DNA of 64,000 nt from Armatimonadota bacterium (GCA_003577165.1 QEUM01000002.1:153622-217621); one strand, 5' to 3'. Shown: positions 35,070 to 43,401, counted from the stretch's first letter. The notes: generated by a model not told the origin, from the sequence alone. Translations and numbers: made by a program.

Positions 35070-35693
35070 TTATTGAGCCGGCATTGCCCGTTGGGCAGGC
35101 GCCAGTCTCAAATTGGCTGTGTGATCCGGATTCTGCTGCTCCCACTCGAGCAGCCTCTTTCGGAGCATCTTGTGAATTCGGTGCACCCGGCTGCGGATCG
35201 TTCCAACCGGAGTCCCGAGGATTGCGGCGATTTCGCGGTAAGGCCGTCCCTCGATGTCGGCCAGTTCGATCAGTCGCCTCTGGTTCTCGTCGAGGACCAT
35301 GAGCACCGCCTCGAGTTCCTCGCCGACCATGTCGCGGAGGACGGCGGCCTCGGGCGAGTCCCTCGTGTCGGCCTTGTCGAAGAACACTTCGTCCTCATCC
35401 GCTTGGATCGGGGCGTCGTAACTCACGGCCTGCACGCGCCTACTCCTGTAGCGCAACAGGTCCAGGAAGAGACGGGAGACGATCCGGAAGATCCAGTTTT
35501 CGAACGGCTTGTCCCCGTCGTACCGATCAAAGCTCCGGTAGGCCCGCAGATACGCCTCTTGGGTGAGGTCCTCGGCGTCGGTCCTGTTGCCTGCCAGACG
35601 AAAGGCCATGTTGTACACCCGCTTGTAGGTGCTCTCCATTAACTCTTCGAATCTCTGTGCCGGAGAGTCGACTGTCAGTACGTTGGCGTTCAC
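35070..35693 (-). CDS. ECF-type RNA polymerase sigma factor (third)
   Basis: 207 residues: region 2 (MESTYKRVYNMAFRLAGNRTDAEDLTQEAYLRAY, NWIFRIVSRLFLDLLR) and region 4 (LDENQRRLIELADIEGRPYREIAAILGTPVGTIRSRVHRIHKMLRKRL). A 40-residue acidic linker (PIQADEDEVFFDKADTRD) joins the two. The start is GTG 35693. No anti-sigma gene is adjacent, unlike the other two sigma factors here. The gene is closed by a strong terminator. It could be transcribed with the CHAP-type hydrolase gene just upstream on the same strand (67-base gap). Confidence 0.93.
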   Translation of the reverse strand: MNANVLTVDSPAQRFEELMESTYKRVYNMAFRLAGNRTDAEDLTQEAYLRAYRSFDRYDGDKPFENWIFRIVSRLFLDLLRYRSRRVQAVSYDAPIQADEDEVFFDKADTRDSPEAAVLRDMVGEELEAVLMVLDENQRRLIELADIEGRPYREIAAILGTPVGTIRSRVHRIHKMLRKRLLEWEQQNPDHTANLRLAPAQRAMPAQ

Positions 35694-35760
35694 GGCTCTC
35701 TCGCCCCTGTGGGGCTCCCGCCGGATTCAACAGGCCCCCGAGCCGGAAAGTTCCCCGAGC

Positions 35761-36240
35761 CTACGGCAGGCGAACAAACCCCAAAATCCTCCCGAGGGCC
35801 GCGAAGTCGTGGGTGAACTTCTGAACCCGGGGAGTGCGATTCCCCTCGATGGTGACCAGCCTCCGGCCGGATCGCTTGACGACGATTCCGGTGTGGCCGT
35901 ACCGCCTCGGCGGCGAAAGGAGGCCCCATAGGATCAGGTCTCCGGCCTCTGGCTCAGGCACGAGAAGACCGCGCGCCTTCGCAGCGTCATAGATTGACCG
36001 GGTGCTGGCGGTGTAGGGAAGCGGTGGCTTGACCTTGAGGGTCCTTGCGGCCTCCCGAACGCACCAACTCGCGAACGCCGCGCACCACGGCTGGGGAGCC
36101 TTGAGCCCGGTGGGCGCGAGGTACTTCTCAACAAACGGGCCCTGGTTGTTCCCGCCGACCTCCCTGGCGTTTTGCTTGAGTTCCGCCTCAGCGACCTGAA
36201 TGACTGCGGCCGCAAGGGCGGAAGGCTGATACCTTCTCAT
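35761..36240 (-). CDS. CHAP-type amidase/peptidase domain protein
   Basis: 159 residues with the NlpC/P60-superfamily CHAP pattern: catalytic Cys in PWCAAFASWCVREA, His in GHTGIVV, then a polar residue in TIEGN. An upstream GGNNQGPFVEKYLAP segment is typical of TIGR02594-like proteins. Members usually cut peptidoglycan peptides or amide bonds. No clear signal peptide follows ATG 36240; a TTG at 36273 would add 11 residues with a hydrophobic start. It is preceded on the same strand by the 245-residue membrane-anchored protein. Confidence 0.85.
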   Translation of the reverse strand: MRRYQPSALAAAVIQVAEAELKQNAREVGGNNQGPFVEKYLAPTGLKAPQPWCAAFASWCVREAARTLKVKPPLPYTASTRSIYDAAKARGLLVPEPEAGDLILWGLLSPPRRYGHTGIVVKRSGRRLVTIEGNRTPRVQKFTHDFAALGRILGFVRLP

Positions 36241-36310
36241 GCCAGATAAGGACAGAGCGAGCCCGGCGGTCAACCGCCCGGGCCCGCTGCTCTGACTCCA
36301 TCCTCTCTGC

Positions 36311-37048
36311 CTATGAATCTTTCAGGACTACGAAGATCTCCATCTTGTCGATCTCTCCCCGGACGAATCGTTCGAGCCGGTCGGCGACCAAGGCTTGGCG
36401 AGTGTCGTAAAAAACCACCTGGCGAAGCCCCGCCCGACGAAGCGCGTTCACGATCCTCATGCATTTCGTCTCCGTCGGCTCGTCCTTCAAATTCGAGAGC
36501 GTCAGAATGGGATTCGCGGCGTCCACGTACCAAAGTCCGTCCGGACCTCGCCGCACGTACACCTGCATCTTCGGGATCGAGTCGCCCGTCGGACGGCGCA
36601 CCGGCCCGTACTCCGGGAACGAGACGAAGTAGACCCGCTTGTATCGCCGATCGAACAGCGGTTCATCGCTCACCTTTCCGCGACCGCTCGGACCCAACTT
36701 CATTTCCGACGCGGGTCTTGGATCGGCCTCCTCGATCGCGGGAGTGCCGATCTGTCTGGGAAGATGCTCTGCGCAGCCGTTGGCGAAAGTGATGAACTGC
36801 TGCTCGCTCCAGCCGTTCGCTTCTCGCTCCTGTTTCGGTGAGAGCGCGTACACCGTTGCCCAATCGCGATTTCGCACCGCTTCAAGAAACGCGCTGAACG
36901 TCTTCTCAGCCGTAGCCTGCGTCGGCGCGAGCACCGCGACCGGACTCGCAGGGTGGCGAAGCAAGAACGCCACCGCGATCACAGAGCCGGCGGCCGCAAC
37001 TCCGACGAGCAGCCTTCGCTTGGAATTACGATCTTTCGCTGCCTTCAT
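36311..37048 (-). CDS. Membrane-anchored hypothetical protein
   Basis: 245 residues: a short positively charged start, one span (about 14-31, LLVGVAAAGSVIAVAFLL), then an outside domain. Residues 45-90 (TFSAFLEAVRNRDWATVYALSPKQ) resemble the NTF2-like or DUF4878-type fold in which a helix pair precedes a sheet. The rest alternates strands and charged loops. No catalytic motif is visible and I cannot name it. ATG 37048 lies 5 bases after the stop of the cysteine-rich gene, so it belongs to the same operon as the pseudopilin. Confidence 0.75.
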   Translation of the reverse strand: MKAAKDRNSKRRLLVGVAAAGSVIAVAFLLRHPASPVAVLAPTQATAEKTFSAFLEAVRNRDWATVYALSPKQEREANGWSEQQFITFANGCAEHLPRQIGTPAIEEADPRPASEMKLGPSGRGKVSDEPLFDRRYKRVYFVSFPEYGPVRRPTGDSIPKMQVYVRRGPDGLWYVDAANPILTLSNLKDEPTETKCMRIVNALRRAGLRQVVFYDTRQALVADRLERFVRGEIDKMEIFVVLKDS

Positions 37049-37053
37049 ACCGT

Positions 37054-37425
37054 TTACATCGGCGTGAAGCCGGGACACAGGCCGGAAAGCCAACTACACC
37101 CCATGGGCCGCTCGTAAGGAAGCATCTTGAACGCCTTGGTAAAGGAGTTTCTCGACGGTATCGCGCACGATGGGGGGCCGTCGCACCTCTCCGAGTAGCA
37201 GTACCTTTGGCAGCAGTACGTTTCCGTGTTATTGCAGCAGAACCACATTGATTCCACGACGAACGTGCAGCCGCTGCCGCAACCGGCGAGTAGGTCTTCT
37301 ACCAAGCACCCAGTGCCATGCTCAGGGTTCCAGTTTGCTTGCGCGACTGACATGATCATCAATCCGGCGCCGAGCGTGATATTCAGCCCAACTGCGAGAA
37401 TCCAGCGTCTCATTCTGTTATTCAT
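37054..37425 (-). CDS. Secreted small cysteine-rich protein coupled to a pseudopilin
   Basis: 123 residues. An N-terminal signal peptide (about 1-30, ending near SVAQA) is followed by a mature part of about 93 residues with 12 cysteines in clusters (GCGSGC, FCC, YCCQRYC, ERC, PSC). An even number and pairwise clustering suggest disulfides or metal binding outside the cell. The Shine-Dalgarno GGGAGGG precedes ATG 37425 by about 5 bases, and the ATG overlaps the pseudopilin stop (ATGA). Family unknown. Context suggests a substrate or partner of a type II/IV pilus-like secretion machine. Confidence 0.75.
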   Translation of the reverse strand: MNNRMRRWILAVGLNITLGAGLMIMSVAQANWNPEHGTGCLVEDLLAGCGSGCTFVVESMWFCCNNTETYCCQRYCYSERCDGPPSCAIPSRNSFTKAFKMLPYERPMGCSWLSGLCPGFTPM

Positions 37426-38024
37426 TGAATCCCTCCCTTGTCTCTTCTTGTGAAGTAGTACGTGCGAGGTTCGCGCTCCGCGCGTCCTCTCGCAACGCTG
37501 CCGTCCAATCGAAGTCGAAGAAGATACGGTCCCAAAAGTCTGGGATCGACATCCTGTTCCCGCGGGTAGTAGTACACCTCGTCGTGAATCCTGCAATCCA
37601 AAATGACCGTCGCCGGCCCACGCTCGTTGAGTTCGCGATAGAACGCGTCGCCATCGTGATCACGCGGCCGCAGCGCGGTGCAGATTCGCCACAGGTACGA
37701 CGAACCCATGTACTGCTTCACGTAGTCCGGGGTCTCCGGACAGTAGAACATCTCTTTCGATTCGAGGTACGGCTTCAAACTCGAAAGTTGTGGCGGCGGT
37801 GCGAGGCCCATCAGACGACCGGTTATGCCCCCCTCGTTGTCCGCCCCGTACATCTGCATTGCAGCGTACAGTTGTTTCAGTCGCGCTGAGCACGCGTCCT
37901 GAAAGGCGCGTTCGCGCGACGGCGCAAGCATCGCGTACACGATTGCTCCGAGGATCGCGAGAATCAGCGTGACGACGATGACTTCGACGAGACTGAATCC
38001 AGGTTTCGAATGGGTTCGCCGCAT
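37422..38024 (-). CDS. Type IV prepilin-like protein (pseudopilin, DUF1559/GspG-like)
   Basis: 200 residues with a short leader (MRRTHSKPG) before the prepilin-peptidase site, then FSLVEVIVVTLILAILGAIV, the hydrophobic helix that packs into a pseudopilus. The Glu at +5 is present. The C-terminal domain has a FYCPETPDYV loop and a possible calcium-binding or receptor region. This is a minor pilin or type II secretion pseudopilin; the rest of the apparatus is not in the window. It overlaps a small upstream ORF by 61 bases and is coupled to the cysteine-rich gene. Confidence 0.9.
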   Translation of the reverse strand: MRRTHSKPGFSLVEVIVVTLILAILGAIVYAMLAPSRERAFQDACSARLKQLYAAMQMYGADNEGGITGRLMGLAPPPQLSSLKPYLESKEMFYCPETPDYVKQYMGSSYLWRICTALRPRDHDGDAFYRELNERGPATVILDCRIHDEVYYYPREQDVDPRLLGPYLLRLRLDGSVARGRAEREPRTYYFTRRDKGGIQ

Positions 38025-38191
38025 CCGTTTGCCTCAACCTTCTTCACGGCCTCTCGGGCTTCCGAATGGAGGGATGCTTCGGTGAGGCGTCGGCCGAATC
38101 CTGCCGCCGCCCACCATGCTCCGATCGCGCCCCAAACGAGCACGCTGATCAGGAGAATCTTGCCCTCTGCAGCCAGATGCCTAAGCCGCAT
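37964..38191 (-). CDS. Possible small membrane protein upstream of the pseudopilin
   Basis: 75 residues from ATG 38191 (AAAGG 5 bases upstream). There is one span near 15-33 (ILLISVLVWGAIGAWWAAAG), then a charged helix. Its last 20 residues, serine-rich and low-complexity, overlap the pseudopilin start in another frame. The good ribosome binding site and the span favour a real gene; the overlap and lack of known relatives argue for caution. Confidence 0.45.
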   Translation of the reverse strand: MRLRHLAAEGKILLISVLVWGAIGAWWAAAGFGRRLTEASLHSEAREAVKKVEANGCGEPIRNLDSVSSKSSSSR

Positions 38192-38450
38192 GAAGCCTTT
38201 CTTACTAAACTCGACCACCAAAGAAGGGGTACTAAGGTACTGAAATCTCAGATTCCGGCACCTTCGCCAGCCGGGAAATCTGCGGGCCCATAAAATCGAA
38301 AGGCGGCGGTCCCAGGGAGGAAGCGCCGCGCTTTCAGAGGCCGGGGACAGCGGCTCTTCGCCGCTTGCCCACGGAGGACATGCACACCTTCCGACGCTCC
38401 CGGTGCCGCGCGGTTACGGCCGTTCGGCGTATACGCAATAATTGAGGCAC
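38192..38450. other. Divergent intergenic region with several hairpins
   Basis: 259 bases without a convincing gene between the small membrane protein and the VKOR gene. It holds a perfect 6-bp hairpin (AGCGGC/GCCGCT, near 38351-38367) and an imperfect GAAGCGC/GCGCTTTC stem about 25 bases before it. It must contain promoters for both sides: AATAAT at 38437-38442 is a possible -10 for the VKOR gene. A structured RNA leader is possible; no known riboswitch signature is recognised. Confidence 0.4.
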
Positions 38451-39563
38451 ATGAGCCCAGCGCTCGCGAACCGACTAGTTCTCATCCTTGCTTGCGCAGG
38501 GATTTTTATCGCTTTTGTTACGGGCCTCACCCATGCCTTCGACATCGCTCCACCTTGTGGCGAAACGGGCACGAAGGGCTGCGAGGCGATCCTTCATGAC
38601 GCCTGGAGCAAGTTCCTCGGCATTCCGACCGCCTTCTACGGCTTGGCGCTGTATCTCACGGTCGCCGTCGGGGCGCTGCTTCGTTCGGCGGTCGGTCCTG
38701 AAAACACACCCAAAATCGGAGTGGGTATGTGGGTGCTCCTAGGGATGGGCACGGTCGTCAGCGTGCTGCTCTTGGGCCACGCCCAATTCAACATCCGCGC
38801 GACCTGCCTCTGGTGTCTCGCCTCCGGCCTGACCATGGCCGCCGCGTTCGCCGTTCACACTGCCGGACTTGCTGGCAAGAGCGGTGCGCCAACCCGATTC
38901 AACATTCCGTGGAGGTTCCAAGCAGGCATCCTGGGACTCGCCCTTCTCGCCGGGGGGGGTTACGGATGGTTCGTTGTGGACCAGGGGCGCAAGGAGGCAG
39001 TCAAGGGAGTCGCAGAACTTAGCACTACGGACAAGCAGCGACTCCTGCGGCCGGACGCGCCCGTCTTTGGCGATCCGGATGCTCCCTACACCGTCGTCGA
39101 ATTCGCCGACCTCCAGTGCCCGGCGTGCCGCGTGAACCACACGTGGCTCAAGACGCAACTCGAAACGAAGCTCAAGGGCAAGGTCAAACTCATCTTCCGA
39201 CACTTCCCGCTGCGCGGCCAGCATGAGAAGGCCCTCAAACTCGCCCTGTATGCGGAACTCGCAAGGGACGAGGGCAAGTTCTGGCAGTTCGTGGATGGCG
39301 CATACCAGGACCAGGCGGAGGTGATGACCGACGAAGTCATCGACGATATCGCGATCGCCGTCGGAATCAAGCAGGAGAGAATCACCGACCTCGCACTGAA
39401 TAACCCTCTGCAGGATCGCTTGCTTTCGGTGATCCAGCGGGACATCGCCGACGGAGTCGAACTTGGAGTGGGCCAAACGCCGACCTGGTTCCTGATCGAC
39501 AAGACCGGAAAGGTGACGGTTGGCGTCGCCGTCGGAATCCGCGACATGGTGTCGCGGCTCTAA
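38451..39563 (+). CDS. Vitamin K epoxide reductase-thioredoxin (DsbA-like) fusion
   Basis: 370 residues. The N-terminal VKOR domain has about five spans, loop cysteines near 36 and 44 (PPCGETGTKGC) and the active-site pair in ATCLWC. After a linker a DsbA/thioredoxin-like domain follows, with CPAC as active site (FADLQCPACRVNH) and the cis-Pro region QTPTWFLID. Such fusions make disulfide bonds in exported proteins, re-oxidised by quinone. This fits the cysteine-rich exported proteins nearby (37054-37425). ATG 38451 is preceded by GAGG. It is followed 3 bases later by mnmA. Confidence 0.92.
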   Translation: MSPALANRLVLILACAGIFIAFVTGLTHAFDIAPPCGETGTKGCEAILHDAWSKFLGIPTAFYGLALYLTVAVGALLRSAVGPENTPKIGVGMWVLLGMGTVVSVLLLGHAQFNIRATCLWCLASGLTMAAAFAVHTAGLAGKSGAPTRFNIPWRFQAGILGLALLAGGGYGWFVVDQGRKEAVKGVAELSTTDKQRLLRPDAPVFGDPDAPYTVVEFADLQCPACRVNHTWLKTQLETKLKGKVKLIFRHFPLRGQHEKALKLALYAELARDEGKFWQFVDGAYQDQAEVMTDEVIDDIAIAVGIKQERITDLALNNPLQDRLLSVIQRDIADGVELGVGQTPTWFLIDKTGKVTVGVAVGIRDMVSRL

Positions 39564-39566
39564 GCC

Positions 39567-40652
39567 ATGCCTCGCAGGCAGCGAATCCTCGTTGCGATGT
39601 CGGGCGGCGTAGACAGCAGCGTCGTCGCCGGTCTTCTCGTTCGCAGGGGCCTCGATGTCGTCGGCGTCACGATGCAGATCTGGCAGGAAAGTCAGACAGA
39701 CCCGAGGCACGCAGGCTGTTGCTCCCTCGGAGCCGTCGAAGACGCACGCCGCGTTGCTGCGTCGCTCGGGATTCCGTATTACGTCATCAACTTCAAAGAG
39801 GAATTCCGACAATCGGTCATTGAGCACTTCCTCGATGAGTACGAGAGGGGAAGGACGCCAAATCCCTGCGTCGAGTGCAATCGCACTGTAAAATTCGATC
39901 TCCTCTGGCAGAAGATGAAGGAGATCGGATGCGACAAGATCGCGACGGGTCACTACGCGCGCATCCGGAAGGATAGGCGCGGATTTCGTCTGATGCGCGC
40001 CCGCGCCGTCGAGAAGGACCAAAGTTACGCTGTGTACATGCTCTCGCAAGAGCAACTCGCTCAAACGATGTTTCCGCTCGGCGAGCTATCCGGCAAGGCA
40101 GAGACGAGGCGCATCGCGCGCGAACTGGGACTCCCCGTCGCGGACAAGCCCGATTCACAGGAAATCTGCTTCGTCAGCGAAGCCGGAGGCTACACCGAAT
40201 TCCTCAAGAAGTCGAGGCCGTCTGCATTCGTGAAGGGAGACATCGTGGACGTGGACGGTACAAAACTGGGCGAACATGACGGCGTTGCCAACTACACAGT
40301 GGGTCAGAGGAAGCGAATCCGGCTGAACCTCGACGGCCGCCCGCTCTACGTCCTGCGCGTCGAGCCAGCCGCGAATCGGGTCGTCGTCGGACGGGACGAA
40401 GACCTCGCGAAGACCACGGTGCTGTTTGAGAACGTAGTGGACTCGCCGTACTACCGACGAGATGCGCGCGTCGCAGGGAAGATCCGTTCGACGATGCCTC
40501 CTGCACCTGCCACCCTGCGCGAGGGTTCGCCGAATCGGGCCGACTTCGCAAAGCCGGTTCGCGCGGTCGCGCCCGGTCAGACGGCCGTTTTCTATGCGGG
40601 TGCGACTGTGGTCGCAGGGGGGCCCATCGTGGGCGCGGAGGGCGCTGCATGA
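39567..40652 (+). CDS. mnmA: tRNA-specific 2-thiouridylase MnmA
   Basis: 361-residue enzyme that puts sulfur on U34 of Lys, Glu and Gln tRNAs. The ATP PP-loop SGGVDSSVVAGLL is at residues 12-24. The catalytic cysteine pair is Cys101 (NPCVEC) and Cys201 (SQEICF). The ATGHYAR block and C-terminal GQRKRI and AVFY elements complete it. Three bases separate it from the VKOR gene, and its stop overlaps the next start (ATGA), so it lies in the middle of a long plus-strand operon. Confidence 0.96.
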   Translation: MPRRQRILVAMSGGVDSSVVAGLLVRRGLDVVGVTMQIWQESQTDPRHAGCCSLGAVEDARRVAASLGIPYYVINFKEEFRQSVIEHFLDEYERGRTPNPCVECNRTVKFDLLWQKMKEIGCDKIATGHYARIRKDRRGFRLMRARAVEKDQSYAVYMLSQEQLAQTMFPLGELSGKAETRRIARELGLPVADKPDSQEICFVSEAGGYTEFLKKSRPSAFVKGDIVDVDGTKLGEHDGVANYTVGQRKRIRLNLDGRPLYVLRVEPAANRVVVGRDEDLAKTTVLFENVVDSPYYRRDARVAGKIRSTMPPAPATLREGSPNRADFAKPVRAVAPGQTAVFYAGATVVAGGPIVGAEGAA

Positions 40653-41008
40653 ACGGCTGGGTGCTCGCCATCGTTCTGTTGGAACTTACCGTCGCAGGAT
40701 GGGTTTTCTGGACCGCGATCGGCCTGTTCGGGCAGTTGCGCGACACGCGCCAGAGAGTCGCCAAATTGAACGATCAAGCCCTCTCGGCCGTCGATGATGA
40801 GGCCCTAGCGCTCTTTGAAGAGGTCGAGAAATTGAAGACGAAACGGCTTCGCCTCGAACCGCCCAAGGAATGGGTGAGGGACGACGCTCTGCCCTCGCCG
40901 AACTCGCTCCGCGCATTCGCGAATGGCCTGGAAGCGGTGTACGCCATTTATCAGATCGCGGCGAGGCCGGTCGAACCCAGCGGCGACCAGGAAACCTCAG
41001 CCGGGTAG
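40649..41008 (+). CDS. Small single-span membrane protein
   Basis: 119 residues: one N-terminal span (about 5-27), then a charged helical region (VAKLNDQALSAVDDEALALFEEVEKLKTKRL) likely to be a short coiled coil, then a proline-rich linker and an amphipathic C-terminal helix. No family recognised. It overlaps mnmA by 4 bases and precedes two more small envelope proteins, so it is probably part of a cell-envelope set. Confidence 0.75.
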   Translation: MNGWVLAIVLLELTVAGWVFWTAIGLFGQLRDTRQRVAKLNDQALSAVDDEALALFEEVEKLKTKRLRLEPPKEWVRDDALPSPNSLRAFANGLEAVYAIYQIAARPVEPSGDQETSAG

Positions 41009-41029
41009 CATGGAGCCGGGCCGCAACCC

Positions 41030-41455
41030 ATGGACGCAATCCTCATCCTATCGATCGTGCAGGCAGTGCTTCTCGTGGCTCTGCTCCTGCTCGTCGCCGC
41101 CCTGATGGCGCGCATTCGCGAGAGCGGGCGCAGGATGGACGAACTCGTCGACAACCTGAACACTCTCGTGACACGGGATGTCCGACCTGCGCTCGGCGAG
41201 GCAAGAGAAGCCGTTAAAACGATTAACAGCCTTGCAGACAAGGCGTCCAATACCATGGAGGCAGCCGCGCCCCTCGTCTCAGCTGTAGGCCGCGTGTCGG
41301 AGGTGCTCAAGAAGCCCTCAACGCCCCTCTGGCTGGACGCGCTGAAACTCGGAGTCGGCGTCTACAACCTTCTCCGGTCCAACTCAGCGCGCGACGAAGA
41401 GGCTCAGGCGGAACTGCCCCCAAGCCGGGATAAAAATGAAGGAGAAAATGAATGA
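41030..41455 (+). CDS. DUF948/YtxG-like single-span coiled-coil protein
   Basis: 141 residues: N-terminal span (about 3-26) followed by a long amphipathic helix (RESGRRMDELVDNLNTLVTRDVRPALGEAREAVKTINSL), which fits the DUF948 pattern, then a mixed C-terminal tail with WLDALKLGVGVYNLL. The protein is followed with a 4-base overlap by a YtxH-like protein; YtxG and YtxH are paired in Bacillus general-stress operons, which supports the assignment. Confidence 0.75.
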   Translation: MDAILILSIVQAVLLVALLLLVAALMARIRESGRRMDELVDNLNTLVTRDVRPALGEAREAVKTINSLADKASNTMEAAAPLVSAVGRVSEVLKKPSTPLWLDALKLGVGVYNLLRSNSARDEEAQAELPPSRDKNEGENE

Positions 41456-41691
41456 GTTCCAACAACGGTGACAAGAATGTGTTGCTTTACTTTCTTGCGG
41501 GAGTCGGCGTCGGAGCGCTGATCGGCGCTGCCGCAGGCCTCCTGCTCGCGCCGAAGCCGGGCGCGGAGACGCGGCAAGACCTCGCGCGAAAGTACGACGA
41601 ACTCAAGAACAAAGTCACGGACTGGATGCGCGAACGCAAGGAGAAGCGAGCCGCTGCGGGCGTCGCCTCCAGCGACGAAGTCGGAGCTTGA
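41452..41691 (+). CDS. YtxH-like protein
   Basis: 79 residues: one glycine/alanine-rich span (FLAGVGVGALIGAAAGLLLAPKPGAETR), then a charged helical tail (KYDELKNKVTDWMRERKEKR). This is the standard YtxH/gas-vesicle-like signature. Start ATG 41452 overlaps the previous stop. Members respond to general stress in Firmicutes, but their biochemical role is unknown. Confidence 0.88.
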   Translation: MSSNNGDKNVLLYFLAGVGVGALIGAAAGLLLAPKPGAETRQDLARKYDELKNKVTDWMRERKEKRAAAGVASSDEVGA

Positions 41692-41711
41692 CCGCGATTC
41701 ACTAAGCCGGC

Positions 41712-43058
41712 GTGGCAGGTTCTCGAGTTCTGCTCTGGGTCGCGATCGTTCTGATCGCGGCCTGGTTCTTGTATACGGTCCGCACCGTCCTGCTGCCGTT
41801 CGTCGTCGGAATCGTCGTCGCGGCGCTCCTTGAGCCCGCCATCCGAAAACTCCGACGGCGCGGCTTTAGCAGGAAGATTTCCGTTGCCGTCGTCAGCACT
41901 TCGTTCTTCGTCATAGCCGCGGCCATCATCGCGATCGCGACGCCCACGGTCGCCAATCAAGTCCGATCCGTCCAGCCAACCATTGAAACCTACTTCGAAA
42001 ACCTCCTCTCCCCCATGAAAGAGGAGGTGTTCCTGAGCAGGGTGGAGCGGACTCTCCCGAAAGACCTTCGAAGCGCCACCAGGTTCCGCGCATGGATTCG
42101 CGGAGAGGTTACGAGCAGCCTGACATACGACGAGTTCTTCGACCAGTATCGCTACGAACTCCGAAGGTACGGACTGCCGACGAATCGCGAGGACCTCTCT
42201 GAAGCCTTCTATCAGCCCGCGTCACCGGGTCCCGTAGACGATTGGCTCGCAGAACGAAAGGCCTCCCTCTCACGATTCGGCATACCGTCGCGTCGCGGCG
42301 AGATCGAGGAGCAGTTCGGGCTGAAGCAGAGGATCGAAGAGTGGGTCTCGACGGCGCTCGGGGGGGCAGGCGCAATCTTCTCCTATCTGACTTCTTCGCT
42401 CTTCTTGCTGCTGTTTACGCCCATCATCACCATTCTGATCCTGCTGGACTACGACAACTTCCGCAGGCGTGCTCTCACGTGGATCCCTCCGACGATTCGG
42501 CCCACGGCTACGGACGTGTTAGGTGACATCGGGGAAGTCCTCTCCGGATACGTGCGCGGCATCACGCTGAGCATCACGATCTATGGAGCCGTGATGGCGG
42601 CGCTCCTCACGGTCCTGGGGGTCCCGTTCTCCCTGTTCCTCGGCCTGCTGTTCGCGGTCTTCTATCTGATCCCTTACATCGGGTTCATCTTTTCGACTGC
42701 GCTTCTCTTGCTCGCGATCGCCGCAAAAGGAACGCCAGATGCGCTCATCTTCTCGATGGGTTCGATGACGACGTACGTTTGGGTTGTCGTTCTTGTCTAC
42801 GTCGTCGTAGACCGATTCTATGACGTCTTCGTGCATCCGAGGATCATCGGGCGCTCCGTCGGTTTGCACATGGTGACCAGCTTCTTCGTGATCTTCGCGG
42901 GCGGAACGCTCTTCGGCCTTGCAGGCATGATCCTCGCTTTTCCGATCGCGGGGACAGTGAAGGTGGTCCTCGACCGCCTAATTCGCTACACCAGCAGTTA
43001 CGAAGGCACTCTCGACCTGCCGAGAATCCCGTCGCGGCACGCTTCGGGCCCCGCCTAA
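41712..43058 (+). CDS. AI-2E family transporter (TqsA/PerM-like permease)
   Basis: 448-residue membrane protein with about eight spans in two groups: FLYTVRTVLLPFVVGIVVAALLEP plus a third near 60-75, a large soluble insertion (about 90-205), then five more spans including LLLFTPIITILILLDYD, VLGVPFSLFLGLLFAVFYLIPYIGF and the end block MVTSFFVIFAGGTLFGLAGMILAFPIAG. The family exports varied substrates (autoinducer-2, ions); the substrate here is unknown. The insertion of ~115 residues is longer than in many members. GTG 41712 starts 20 bases after the YtxH stop. Confidence 0.92.
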   Translation: MAGSRVLLWVAIVLIAAWFLYTVRTVLLPFVVGIVVAALLEPAIRKLRRRGFSRKISVAVVSTSFFVIAAAIIAIATPTVANQVRSVQPTIETYFENLLSPMKEEVFLSRVERTLPKDLRSATRFRAWIRGEVTSSLTYDEFFDQYRYELRRYGLPTNREDLSEAFYQPASPGPVDDWLAERKASLSRFGIPSRRGEIEEQFGLKQRIEEWVSTALGGAGAIFSYLTSSLFLLLFTPIITILILLDYDNFRRRALTWIPPTIRPTATDVLGDIGEVLSGYVRGITLSITIYGAVMAALLTVLGVPFSLFLGLLFAVFYLIPYIGFIFSTALLLLAIAAKGTPDALIFSMGSMTTYVWVVVLVYVVVDRFYDVFVHPRIIGRSVGLHMVTSFFVIFAGGTLFGLAGMILAFPIAGTVKVVLDRLIRYTSSYEGTLDLPRIPSRHASGPA

Positions 43059-43077
43059 CCTCTCAAGAAAGAATCGA

Positions 43078-43113
43078 GCGCGGCGTCGCATAGCGACGCC
43101 GCGCGAAGATTTT
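43078..43113 (+). terminator. Terminator after the AI-2E gene
   Basis: A perfect 12-bp stem (43078-43089 with 43093-43104) and a 3-base loop, then GAAGATTTT. It separates the plus-strand operon from the convergent LuxR gene and might also act, less well, on the other strand. Confidence 0.85.
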
Positions 43114-43128
43114 GATGCGCTCTCGGTC

Positions 43129-43401
43129 CTAAGACTCGCCGCCGGTGTGACTGAACGTCGGCTCGAACGGGATCAGTCCCAACCGCGTCGCAGCGCGAAA
43201 CGCCTGAACGCGATTGTTGACCTGCAGTTTGTCGTAGATGTTTGCCAAGTGGAAGTCTACAGTCCGCTTGGATACATAGAGCTGATCAGCCGCTTCCTTG
43301 CTGCTGTAGCCCTGTGCAATAAGACTGAGCACTTCGATTTCACGCTTGGTAAGTCTAATCGGCTTACCGCCGTGATCGCTTCTTGTCGAAGGCATTGCCA
43401 T
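43129..43401 (-). CDS. LuxR/GerE-type HTH transcription regulator
   Basis: 90 residues that are almost only the LuxR_C helix-turn-helix: LTKREIEVLSLIAQGYSSKEAADQLYVSKRTVDFHLANIYDKLQVNNR. There is no receiver or ligand domain, so, like GerE, it would bind DNA directly or be regulated by expression or a partner. GGGGTG precedes ATG 43401. The 222-base gap to galK (43402-43623) shows no other gene that I would support and probably holds its promoter. Targets are unknown. Confidence 0.88.
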   Translation of the reverse strand: MAMPSTRSDHGGKPIRLTKREIEVLSLIAQGYSSKEAADQLYVSKRTVDFHLANIYDKLQVNNRVQAFRAATRLGLIPFEPTFSHTGGES

